A stretch of DNA of 35,016 bases from Planctomycetota bacterium. GTDB taxonomy: Bacteria > Planctomycetota > MHYJ01 > WSZJ01 > JACPWG01. Location: positions 130,111 through 165,126 of the forward strand of contig JACPWG010000034.1 of NCBI GenBank assembly GCA_016197205.1, in the 5' to 3' direction. The notes below the pieces were generated by a model. The model did no database searches. It was not told the origin of the DNA and saw nothing but the letters and a program-made list of their open reading frames with translations. The position numbers and the translations under genes are program-made. Of this stretch, positions 24,758 through 31,216 are shown in pieces (position 1 is the stretch's first letter; each line of letters begins with the position of its first letter).

Positions 24758-25744
24758 TCACCCGGGGCCGGGTATCGTCTCGCAATCAGCGGCGGGCGCC
24801 GGCGCCGGCGTGGCGGCGGGCGGCTTCACTGTCCGTCTCGGCGGCTTGCCCGGCGCCTCGCGAGCCTCCCCCAGAAGTCCCTCGAGGCCGTGCCGCATCG
24901 CCCGAGCCCCTGCAGGCCTTTCGCTAGGATTCTTCGACATGACCTGCGCAAGGAGCGCCTCAAGGCCTGGCAGCTCCACGTCCGTCACGCCGCTCGCGAC
25001 GAACGGTGGAGGGTGCTTGAGCAGAATGTTAAGGAGGAGTTCGCGCCGATTCTCGCCGGTGAACGGCTGGCGACCGGTCACGGCCTCGTACAACACGACG
25101 CCAAGTGAGCAGAGGTCCGAGCGTGCATCCACGGCCTGCCCATCCGCCTGTTCCGGACTCATGTACGCCAGCGTCCCTATGATCGCCCCCGTGGCGGTAA
25201 GCGAAGGCTCCTGCTCGCCCGAAGTGTCTGCGGCAGCCAAAACCCTCGCGATCCCGAAATCAAGCACTCTAACGTCCCAGCGGGCGCTCGCTTGCTGGGC
25301 AACGACAAGGTTTGCCGGTTTGAGGTCCCGGTGGACAATTCCCTTGCCGTGCGCGTGCTCCAGTGCCCGAAGGATCGCGACGCCGAGCCCGGCCGTCTCG
25401 CGCGCCCCGAGCCGGCGCCGTCGCTTCAGCAGGGCGGCGAGCGTCTCGCCGGGGCAATAGTCGAGCACCATGTAGAGCACGCCGTTCCATTCGCCGACCT
25501 CGCGCACCGGGACGATGCTCGGATGCTGCAGGTCCATGAGGACCCGCGCCTCGCGGAAGAAGCGTTCGCGGAACGACGGATCCGGAGCGAGGGTGGGGTG
25601 GAGGGCCTTGAGCGCGAAGTCCCTGCGCAGCATGCGGTGGTGCACGCGGTAGACGGCGGCGAACCCGCCCCCTCCAACGAACTCGAGGACCTCGAACTTG
25701 CCGTCGACGACGTCGCCGACGATAAGCGGGCCCGCACCGGCCAT
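24758..25744 (-). CDS. Soluble Ser/Thr protein kinase (328 aa)
   Basis: The ATG at 25744 has GAGGAG 7 bases upstream. The kinase domain covers about residues 16-285 and has all key residues: glycine loop GGGGFAAVY (24-32), Lys46 in FALKAL, Glu65 of helix C, HRDLKPAN with Asp140, DFG at 162-164, GTLAYMSPEQ and the aspartate of DARSDLCSLGVVLYE. A short Pro/Ala tail follows. There is no membrane segment or sensor domain, so it is a cytosolic Hanks-type kinase. It heads the module kinase / 99-aa / nucleotidyltransferase / 114-aa. A degraded duplicate lies at 28815-29523. The targets are unknown. Confidence 0.95.
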   Translation of the reverse strand: MAGAGPLIVGDVVDGKFEVLEFVGGGGFAAVYRVHHRMLRRDFALKALHPTLAPDPSFRERFFREARVLMDLQHPSIVPVREVGEWNGVLYMVLDYCPGETLAALLKRRRRLGARETAGLGVAILRALEHAHGKGIVHRDLKPANLVVAQQASARWDVRVLDFGIARVLAAADTSGEQEPSLTATGAIIGTLAYMSPEQADGQAVDARSDLCSLGVVLYEAVTGRQPFTGENRRELLLNILLKHPPPFVASGVTDVELPGLEALLAQVMSKNPSERPAGARAMRHGLEGLLGEAREAPGKPPRRTVKPPAATPAPAPAADCETIPGPG

Positions 25745-25816
25745 GGTCAAACTCCTCAGCGATCGCCTTCCGATTCGCGCCCCCGCACCCGGACCGGAGT
25801 GAACGGCAGCTTGCGA

Positions 25817-25846
25817 ATTCTACCATCCCGCCGTCGCTCGCTTCAA
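25817..25846 (-). promoter_or_regulatory. Promoter of the kinase module, copy 1
   Basis: On the minus strand TTGAAG (25846-25841), an 18-base spacer and TAGAAT (25822-25817). The duplicate keeps TTGAAT, 18 bases and TAGCAT (29626-29597), which supports its relevance. Confidence 0.55.
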
Positions 25847-25995
25847 GCCGTTGGAGATCGTGGGGCGCGTGCACTCCGGACAACCGGCGCACTCCCGCGG
25901 GCGGAGACTCCGAGACGCGCACGACGGAGCCAGTATCCCGACAAGGCCGATCCAGGCAATTCTCAACCGGGGGGATGCACGCGCGATCGGGACAC

Positions 25996-26025
25996 TTGAC
26001 TTGACGGCTGCGAGGGGCATAGAAT
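25996..26025 (+). promoter_or_regulatory. Possible promoter of the Rpn gene
   Basis: TTGACT (25996-26001), an 18-base spacer and TAGAAT (26020-26025). Transcription would begin near 26032, leaving almost no 5' leader. Confidence 0.5.
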
Positions 26026-26038
26026 CGAGGTCATGAAG

Positions 26039-27133
26039 ATGGATCCGCTGTCGCCGCCCCCGCTGCGCAACTTCCCGGATGCCGCGATGCGGTGGATCCT
26101 GGAGTCGCCGGCTAACGTCCGCGGGTTGCTCTTGGCGGTCGCGCCGGAGATCGCGGATCGGATCGCCTACGGGCGCCTTCGAGCCCTGCCCCGGACTTTC
26201 ATCCAAACCTCGTTTCGGGAGCGGGAAGCGGATCTCGTCCTGCGCGCGCCTTACCGTGCCCGGGACGGCTCGCCGGAACGCGAGGTCTGGATCTACCTGC
26301 TGCTGGAGCACCAGTCGAGCCGGGATCCGCTCCTTCCCTTCCGGCTGCTGTTTTACATGGTCCAGCTCTGGGAAGCCGAACGGCGCGAGCAGGAGGAAGC
26401 GAAGGTCCCCGATGGGCAGCAGCGCCTGTCGCCGATCCTGCCGGTGGTGGTGTACACCGGTCGGAGAGAGTGGGATCGGTTGGGTTCGCTCGCGGAACTG
26501 TGCGACACGCCGCCGGAGCTCGGGGGCTTTCTCCCGCGCTTCGACTGTGTGTTCTTCAACGTGGGCACGGCCGGACCCGAGCGACTGGAAGCCGGAGGGG
26601 ACCCCTTCGGTGGGCTGCTCCGCCTCCTTCACGACGAGGCCGCGCCTGCCGCCGTGTTCAAGGCGGTGGTGGAGGATGCCTGTAGACGGTTTCGTGGGCT
26701 GCAAGCGACGGGCGACCCAGAGCGATGGTGGCGGCTGACCTGGTTCGTGGTAGGGTTGATCCTGCACCGGCGTCCCTCCGACGAACAGGCGCCCCTGCTC
26801 GAGGTGGTGCGCCAGGCGATCGGCGATGCCGAGATCATGCGAGAGGTGGAAGTCATGGCGAAGACCTACGCGGAGGACCTGATCGAACGCGGCATGGCCA
26901 TCGGGGCCGAGCGGGAGAGGGAGCTTGGAAAGGAACTGGGCCTGGAACTCGGAAAGGAGATCGGCAGGACCCATGCCAAGCGCGAAACGTTGCTGGAACT
27001 GATGCGCCTGAAATTCGGTCCGCTGCCGGCTGAGGTCGAAGCGCGAGTCGCGGGATTGAGCGACATCGCACGGCTGGACGAGCTCCTGCGGCTGATCCTG
27101 ACCGCAGGCTCGCTCGCCGAGATGGGACTCTGA
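26039..27133 (+). CDS. Rpn-family recombination-promoting nuclease / PD-(D/E)XK (364 aa)
   Basis: The ATG at 26039 has GAGG 8 bases upstream; an in-frame ATG at 26033 is the alternative. Residues about 10-230 match the Rpn (Transposase_31) family: Asp65 in READLVL and the Glu90-x-Gln92 pair in YLLLEHQSS form the PD-(D/E)XK metal site, followed by FRLLFYMVQLWE and ILPVVVYTG. A heptad-like charged helix (GAERERELGKELGLELGKEIG) leads to a DUF4351-like end (LLELMRLKFGPLPAEVEARVAGLS). E. coli Rpn proteins promote RecA-independent recombination and are DNA endonucleases. These genes are often horizontally spread. Here it lies between two decaying copies of the kinase module, divergent from the first. 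Confidence 0.92.
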   Translation: MDPLSPPPLRNFPDAAMRWILESPANVRGLLLAVAPEIADRIAYGRLRALPRTFIQTSFREREADLVLRAPYRARDGSPEREVWIYLLLEHQSSRDPLLPFRLLFYMVQLWEAERREQEEAKVPDGQQRLSPILPVVVYTGRREWDRLGSLAELCDTPPELGGFLPRFDCVFFNVGTAGPERLEAGGDPFGGLLRLLHDEAAPAAVFKAVVEDACRRFRGLQATGDPERWWRLTWFVVGLILHRRPSDEQAPLLEVVRQAIGDAEIMREVEVMAKTYAEDLIERGMAIGAERERELGKELGLELGKEIGRTHAKRETLLELMRLKFGPLPAEVEARVAGLSDIARLDELLRLILTAGSLAEMGL

Positions 27134-27240
27134 GCGAGCGCGAACCTGACGATGCTTGTGGCGCCTGAGCTCCGCAACGCTGCGCCGAGGTCGGCGCCCG
27201 CAGGGCGTGGGACGCGGGTCCGCGCTGATCGTGCACGACC

Positions 27241-27373
27241 TAGTGGCCCGTTGACGAACTTCGGACACAGTCGTCAACTCTGTCACGGCGGGTCGTAACC
27301 CATGAGGCCGTTCGCGCGGGCCGGAGGCCCGCGCCCCCAGGAATCGTGCCTGGACATCGTCAACGGGCCACTA
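27241..27373. mobile_element. 133-bp inverted-repeat element, copy 3 (perfect ends)
   Basis: Perfect 17-bp terminal inverted repeats TAGTGGCCCGTTGACGA (27241-27257) and TCGTCAACGGGCCACTA (27357-27373). With flanking bases the ends read cTAG and CTAg, so CTAG may be a duplicated target. The central hairpin GCGCGGGCC-GGA-GGCCCGCGC is conserved. The right edge supplies the stop of the nucleotidyltransferase fragment. Confidence 0.85.
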
Positions 27374-27859
27374 GGCCTTCGCGCGCGGGGCAGGCGAGGA
27401 GCACCGCAGGGTCGCGCCCCTCGACGGCAGGGGCGGCCGACCCGTCGGGGACCGGCTGTGGCAGCGTGTGCGGACCGAGCCGAGTCCTCTCGCGCGACTG
27501 ACCGGGTTGCAAGCAGCGAGGGACAGGCGGAGATTCGGCAGGAGCCTCGGTGCGTGGCGCTTCGCCGTGGGCCCGACCGCGCCTGCGCTCCCGCGCCAGC
27601 CTGCGGGCGCCTGCAGAAAATCCGACGGGCTGGCCGGCTCCACCTTCAAATCCAGCTCCTCCTTGATGCGCGCCGGCGCCGCGAATACGCCGGGCGGCTC
27701 GGGGCCGAGTCGAAGGTCCACATAGCGCGTGGTGTTTCGCCAACCGAGCAAGACGGCCGACGCCCCGCCGGTGAAATAGGCCGTCCGGGCCCCATGCGTC
27801 GCACGTCCGAGGGCCTCGATGAATCGCCGGACTCTTTCAGCGTTCCCCTCTTTGCGCAT
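27371..27859 (-). pseudogene. N-terminal fragment of DUF6036-type nucleotidyltransferase
   Basis: The start at 27859 has GGAGAGG upstream. The first 85 residues read FIEALGRATHGARTAYFTGGASAVLLGW, TRYVDLRLGPEPPGVF and IKEELDLKVEPASPSDFL, the nucleotidyltransferase core of DUF6036-like proteins. The usual Asp-x-Asp is Tyr-Val-Asp here, so one catalytic aspartate is lost. After about residue 88 the sequence no longer resembles the family, and it ends on the TAG of the 133-bp element. It is a broken gene; its missing C-terminus corresponds to the fragment at 23893-24102. Confidence 0.72.
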
Positions 27860-28261
27860 GACGCCTCTCCGAGGGGGTGGGTGGGGATGGGGGGCCGGCG
27901 AGTGTACGGTCCCGACGGAAGCCCACCATGGCTTGATGAGTGTGGTGAAGTCAAGGCGAATCCAAGTCCGCCGTCGTCTACGCGGGGAGCCGGGCTTGGG
28001 CAGGCGAATATCGCGCGGGCACGGCGGCGCCGTGCCTCTACATCCGACACCGCTTGCCCGGGCGACACTTCGCGCCCTTCGACCTCGAAAAGCGGAACCG
28101 CGCCCCCTCGTCTCGGCCTGCTGCCCCGCTCAGGGCGAGGTCGCGGCCTCAGCACCCCCAACAGGTGCGTGAACGATCCTGCTCTGGCAAGACGGTGCAT
28201 CAAATGCCGGAGCGCGGGAAGCGGCGAACTTCCCATTGCGCTCCTCCGCCGGCAACGAGTT
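27860..28261. other. Intergenic region of degraded module 2
   Basis: About 400 bases without a supported gene. It includes the palindrome GGGCACGGCGGCGCCGTGCC (28017-28036), also found at 32838-32858, and ends at the inverted-repeat element at 28262. Confidence 0.5.
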
Positions 28262-28453
28262 CTTGTGGTGCAGGGCTTCCGCCCCGCACCGTCGGGACCC
28301 CCCGCGCGGAAATCACCGAGCCCGTCGGGTGCGGAGACGGCGCCCGGGGAAATCGGGGAGGTGCTTTTGACGTTCCGTGCGCGAGCAGGTGCAAGGCGGA
28401 CCCGTCCACCGAAGCGCCGCGCGCGCGCGAACGCGGCAGCCCTGCACCACAAG
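28262..28453. mobile_element. 192-bp inverted-repeat element, copy 2
   Basis: Perfect 16-bp ends CTTGTGGTGCAGGGCT (28262-28277) and AGCCCTGCACCACAAG (28438-28453). The interior is similar to 24103-24290. A lone end is also present at 29888-29905. Confidence 0.8.
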
Positions 28454-28549
28454 GCGGGTTCACGGCGCAGGCTCCAGTGAATGACCTGCTCGCGGCGGGC
28501 GAGTTCCGGTTGGTCGCGGAAGCACCCTGAATCGGCTGCCGCCGCCGAC

Positions 28550-28849
28550 TTATTCCTCGTTCGGAAGAAGCGTACCGAGGTCGACGCCGTGCTTCCGTTC
28601 GTACGCCTCGAGCTTGCGGATGCGTTCCAGGTCCTGCCGGATTCGAGCCACCAACTTCAATATGTACGGCCGCCCATCGAGTCGGTCCTGTAGGTCCTTG
28701 AGCATCGCTTCCCAGGAGTGCTGGTACAGCGCGTCTCGAAGGACGAGCAGCGTCCTTTCCTCCGGGCTCAACGCTGCAGCGTAGGCGTGGTGAGACGCGG
28801 GCATGGAGCCGCTCTCAACCTTGGCTTTCCTTTTTCCACCGCGTTTCAT
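28550..28849 (-). CDS. 99-aa module protein, copy 2
   Basis: The ATG at 28849 has GGAGGAG upstream. The length equals that of the 24384-24683 copy, with about a dozen substitutions, mostly conservative (for example Glu to Gln in ALYQHSW, Arg to Lys in RIRKLEAY). The frame is open throughout although the neighbouring kinase and nucleotidyltransferase copies are broken, so it may still be expressed. Confidence 0.75.
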   Translation of the reverse strand: MKRGGKRKAKVESGSMPASHHAYAAALSPEERTLLVLRDALYQHSWEAMLKDLQDRLDGRPYILKLVARIRQDLERIRKLEAYERKHGVDLGTLLPNEE

Positions 28850-29523
28850 GCTTCTCCTCCACACCGACCGGCCCGCCGCCGCTGCGCAGTGCGCGCCACA
28901 GTCCCGCGCCGCGGTGGACGTAGGCGCACGGGGCAGGGTATCGGCTCGCACCGAGCGGCGTCGCCGCCAGTGCGGGCGCCGGTTCGGGCGGCTTCACCGT
29001 CGATGTCGGCGGTTTGCCCGGCCCCACGGGCCCTTTCCCCAGGAGCCCCTCGAGGCCGTGCCGCATCGCCCGGGCGGCAGCCGGCCTTTCGCTCGGATTC
29101 TTGGCCATGGCGCGCGCGACGAGCGCCTCCAGCCCGGGCAGCTCCGCGTCCGTCACGCCGCACGCCGTGAAGGTCGGCGGCGGCTTGAGCAAAATCTTCA
29201 CAAGGAGCTCTCGCCGATTCTCGCCGGTGAACGGCTGTCGACCGGTCACACATTGGTACAACACGGCGCCAAGCGAGCAGGGGTCCGAGCGTACGTCCAC
29301 GGCCTGCCCATCGGCCTGCTCCGGACTCATGTACGCCAGGGTCCCGATGACCGCCCCCGTGGCGGTCAGGGAAGGCTCCTGCCCGCCGGTCGTGTCCGCC
29401 GCCTCCAGCACCTTCGCGATCCCGAAATCCAGCACCTTGAGGTCCCAGCGCGCGTTCGAGTCCTGGGCGACGATCAAGTTCGCCCGACGACGTCGCCGAC
29501 GGTAAGCGGGCCCGCACCGGGCA
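28815..29523 (-). pseudogene. Degraded Ser/Thr kinase, N-lobe deleted and frameshifted
   Basis: The start region (ATG at 29523) still encodes MPGAGPLTVGDVV, then meets a TGA after about fifteen codons. The rest, in another frame, continues from LIVAQDSNARWDLKVLDFG through MSPEQADGQ to the C-terminus. Compared with the intact copy, 386 bases are missing, covering the glycine loop, catalytic Lys and HRD motif. The stop of the intact copy is also lost, so the frame runs into the 99-aa gene. Confidence 0.85.
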
Positions 29524-30032
29524 TGGTCAAACTCCTCACCGATCGCCTCCCGCGATGTCCCGTCGCCCCGGGACTAGGGTCAACGGGGGCCCCTGGATGC
29601 TACCATCCGGCCGACGCACGATTCAAGGCGTTGTAAATCGCGGGGCGCGCGCACGTCGGTTGTGCTGTGCAGCCCTGCGGGGTGACGCATGGCGAAGCGC
29701 AGGACAGGCAAGGTTCAGCAACCGGCGAGATGCCGAGCCTGCATCCATCCAGGTCGGCTCGAGGGGAGTGCCTCACCCCTTGTGGGCAGCCCTCGGTGGC
29801 TGAACGAGTCGACGTGAGCGGCACGGAGGCTCAAGCGGCCGAGCGAGGGAAGGGGCGAACTTCCCACTGCTCGCCTCCGTCGGCCCCGAGCCCTTGTGGT
29901 GCAGGGTCGGGTGAATAGGGAACTTGCGGGCGGATATTCGGACGGGGAAGCCACCTTGGAAGGGCTACCCTTGCGGATTAACGGCTGCTGCGTGTCGCCG
30001 GGATCGAACCCGAAGATGCGCCTGGACGCGCT

Positions 30033-30059
30033 GAGGCCGCTCCCTCACGGTCGCGGTTC
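30033..30059 (-). repeat. GACCG hairpin repeat, copy 4 (inverted)
   Basis: The minus strand reads GAACCGCGACCGTGAGGGAG then CGGCCTC, matching 19894-19920. Confidence 0.7.
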
Positions 30060-30184
30060 AGTGTACGCCCGCCCCTTCGCGCTGCCGCACGTTTGTGGCC
30101 GCAGACAGAGGCGCGCACGGGCGCGAGTGGAGCGCCCGTACCCTCCCGCGCCTCCACCCAAAGCTCCGCCAATCGCCCCGTGCC

Positions 30185-30211
30185 CTTCGGCGTCTTCGGC
30201 GTCTTCGGCGT
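30185..30211 (+). repeat. Tandem CTTCGGCGT, three units
   Basis: Three consecutive 9-base units, CTTCGGCGT. Related GGCTTCGG and CGCCGAA runs occur near 12358 and 16510 in other spacers. Confidence 0.75.
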
Positions 30212-30285
30212 CTTCAGTGGCCCGTCCCTCCGTTCCCACCCCCAAGCTTCGATTCCCAGTCCTTTCACACGCCGAGTCTTCGTGC

Positions 30286-30331
30286 TCACAAAAATGAGAC
30301 GGCCCGCGGAATCGCTCCCGCGGGCCGTCTC
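30286..30331 (-). terminator. Intrinsic terminator of the selenoprotein gene
   Basis: A perfect 14-bp stem (GAGACGGCCCGCGG at 30296-30309 with CCGCGGGCCGTCTC at 30318-30331) and an 8-base loop. On the minus strand it is followed by ATTTTTG. It lies 60 bases after the stop of the gene ending at 30391. Confidence 0.8.
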
Positions 30332-30390
30332 GTCGTCTTTGCGTTTCGCCCTCTCCACGTTTCGCCGGTATTCGGCTCGTCGTTCGGTGG

Positions 30391-30957
30391 CTACCCCTTC
30401 TTCAGCAGCTCGCGGACCGCCTCCTCGAGCTTGGGCAAGTCGTCGGTCTTCAGATTCACGAACTTCGTCTTGATCGTGTGGCCTTTGCCCTTGTACACGA
30501 AGATCGTGTTCTTGACCTTGGGGTCGAGGTTGAGTCCCATCTTCTTGGCCGCGTCGTGCTGGTAGGAGTCCTTTCCTTCCGCGTCCAGGACCATCCAGCC
30601 GATGGCGTCGAGCTTCTTTTTTTCGGGGATCGAGGCGAACTCGTCGCTCGCGCCGATCGAAACGACGAAGCCCTTGAGTTCCTGCTTTTCATTCTCGCGC
30701 ACGAGGCGGTCGAGGAGGGCGCCGATGGCGGCGACGTTGGCGGCATCATCCTTGTTGACGAAGACCTGCACCGCAGGCCGAGGGCCGTATTTTCAGACAG
30801 GGCACTTGTTGCTGCCCTTGTCCGGACCCGCGATGTGGGTCGGGTCGTAGGCGGGGAGGTTCTCCCCGACGTTCTTCCCGGACTGAACCTCCTCAGCCCA
30901 GGCCGCCGCGGCGAGCGCCACGGCCAGGACGAGGACCATACTGGACGCCATGCGCAT
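30391..30957 (-). CDS. Exported thioredoxin-like selenoprotein, Sec at in-frame TGA (188 aa)
   Basis: The ATG at 30957 has GGAG 9 bases upstream. Residues 1-21 are a signal peptide (cleavage near AWA-EE). The frame reads GPDKGSNKCPV, then TGA (30795-30793), then KYGPRPAVQVFVNKDD and on without a break to a TAG at 30391. Decoding TGA as selenocysteine gives Cys52-Pro-Val-Sec55, a CxxU redox motif where I recall related thioredoxin-like proteins having CPVCKYG. The downstream part (ALLDRLVRENEKQELKGFVVSIG...LDAIGWMVLDAEGK...NTIFVYKGKG) keeps thioredoxin-like order and has no ribosome site of its own. A hairpin with GGU loop lies 20 bases after the TGA. The protein is predicted as a periplasmic thiol/selenol oxidoreductase. 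A nonsense-mutated gene is the alternative; Sec machinery is not in the window. Confidence 0.8.
30763..30779 (-). promoter_or_regulatory. Candidate bacterial SECIS hairpin
   Basis: On the transcript, GGCCUGC-GGU-GCAGGUC folds into a 7-bp stem (one G-U pair) with a GGU apical loop. Twenty bases separate the UGA from the loop guanines, in the range expected for SelB-dependent bacterial SECIS elements, whose apical loop carries GG/GU. Confidence 0.7.
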
Positions 30958-31038
30958 CGTGAGGATCTCCGAAGGGGTTGGACTCCGCGCCCGAAGCGAT
31001 CCGCGCCGCGCCGGCGGAGGGGGCGGGCGCAGAGGCGG

Positions 31039-31067
31039 AGTATAGCGAGCCGGGCTTGCAAGGTCAA
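31039..31067 (-). promoter_or_regulatory. Sigma-70-type promoter of the selenoprotein gene
   Basis: On the minus strand TTGACC (31067-31062), a 17-base spacer and TATACT (31044-31039), giving a leader of about 75 bases before the ATG at 30957. Confidence 0.65.
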
Positions 31068-31144
31068 TCGCGAAGCACGCAGCCTCGGACCGTCCCTCGC
31101 CCCCTGCACCGACCCAGCCACGTCGCAGCACCCAGATTTTCCGC

Positions 31145-31173
31145 TTGCATCTCGACTCGTTCCAACATAGACT
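31145..31173 (+). promoter_or_regulatory. Possible promoter of the amidase gene
   Basis: TTGCAT (31145-31150), a 17-base spacer and TAGACT (31168-31173), 44 bases before the ATG at 31217. Confidence 0.45.
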
Positions 31174-31216
31174 ACGCCACCTTCTAATCTTCGAAGCGTC
31201 CGGAAGAGGTGCAACG

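Larger units (their letters stand above)
24103..25885. repeat. Segmental duplication, copy 1 (kinase module)
   Basis: Colinear with 28262-29660: inverted-repeat element, spacer, 99-aa gene, kinase gene and its promoter. Copy 2 lacks 386 bases inside the kinase gene. Confidence 0.85.
28262..29660. repeat. Segmental duplication, copy 2 (kinase module)
   Basis: Colinear with 24103-25885. The kinase gene has lost 386 bases, while the 99-aa gene and the promoter region are kept. Confidence 0.85.
29524..30285. other. Long intergenic region, no gene seen
   Basis: It begins with the duplicated kinase promoter region. It contains a single end of the 192-bp element (29888-29905), a GACCG hairpin repeat (30033-30059) and a tandem CTTCGGCGT run (30185-30211). 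Open frames here are built from repeats. Confidence 0.6.

Noticed and set aside
26033..27133. Rpn protein as an IS transposase with its own terminal repeats
   Set aside because: No matching inverted ends flank the gene; the 133-bp element at 27241 has no partner upstream at 26.0 kb. It is treated as an Rpn nuclease gene, not an insertion sequence.
29470..29523. TGA in the second kinase copy as another selenocysteine codon
   Set aside because: The TGA follows a 386-base deletion that shifts the frame; the real continuation is in another frame and no redox motif surrounds it. It is a pseudogene stop.
29985..30020. tRNA-like T-arm (GGGTTCGATCCCG on the minus strand)
   Set aside because: The arm does not close into a proper 5-bp stem with a 7-base loop, there is no matching acceptor stem, D-arm or anticodon arm, and no CCA end. 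At most it is a relic.
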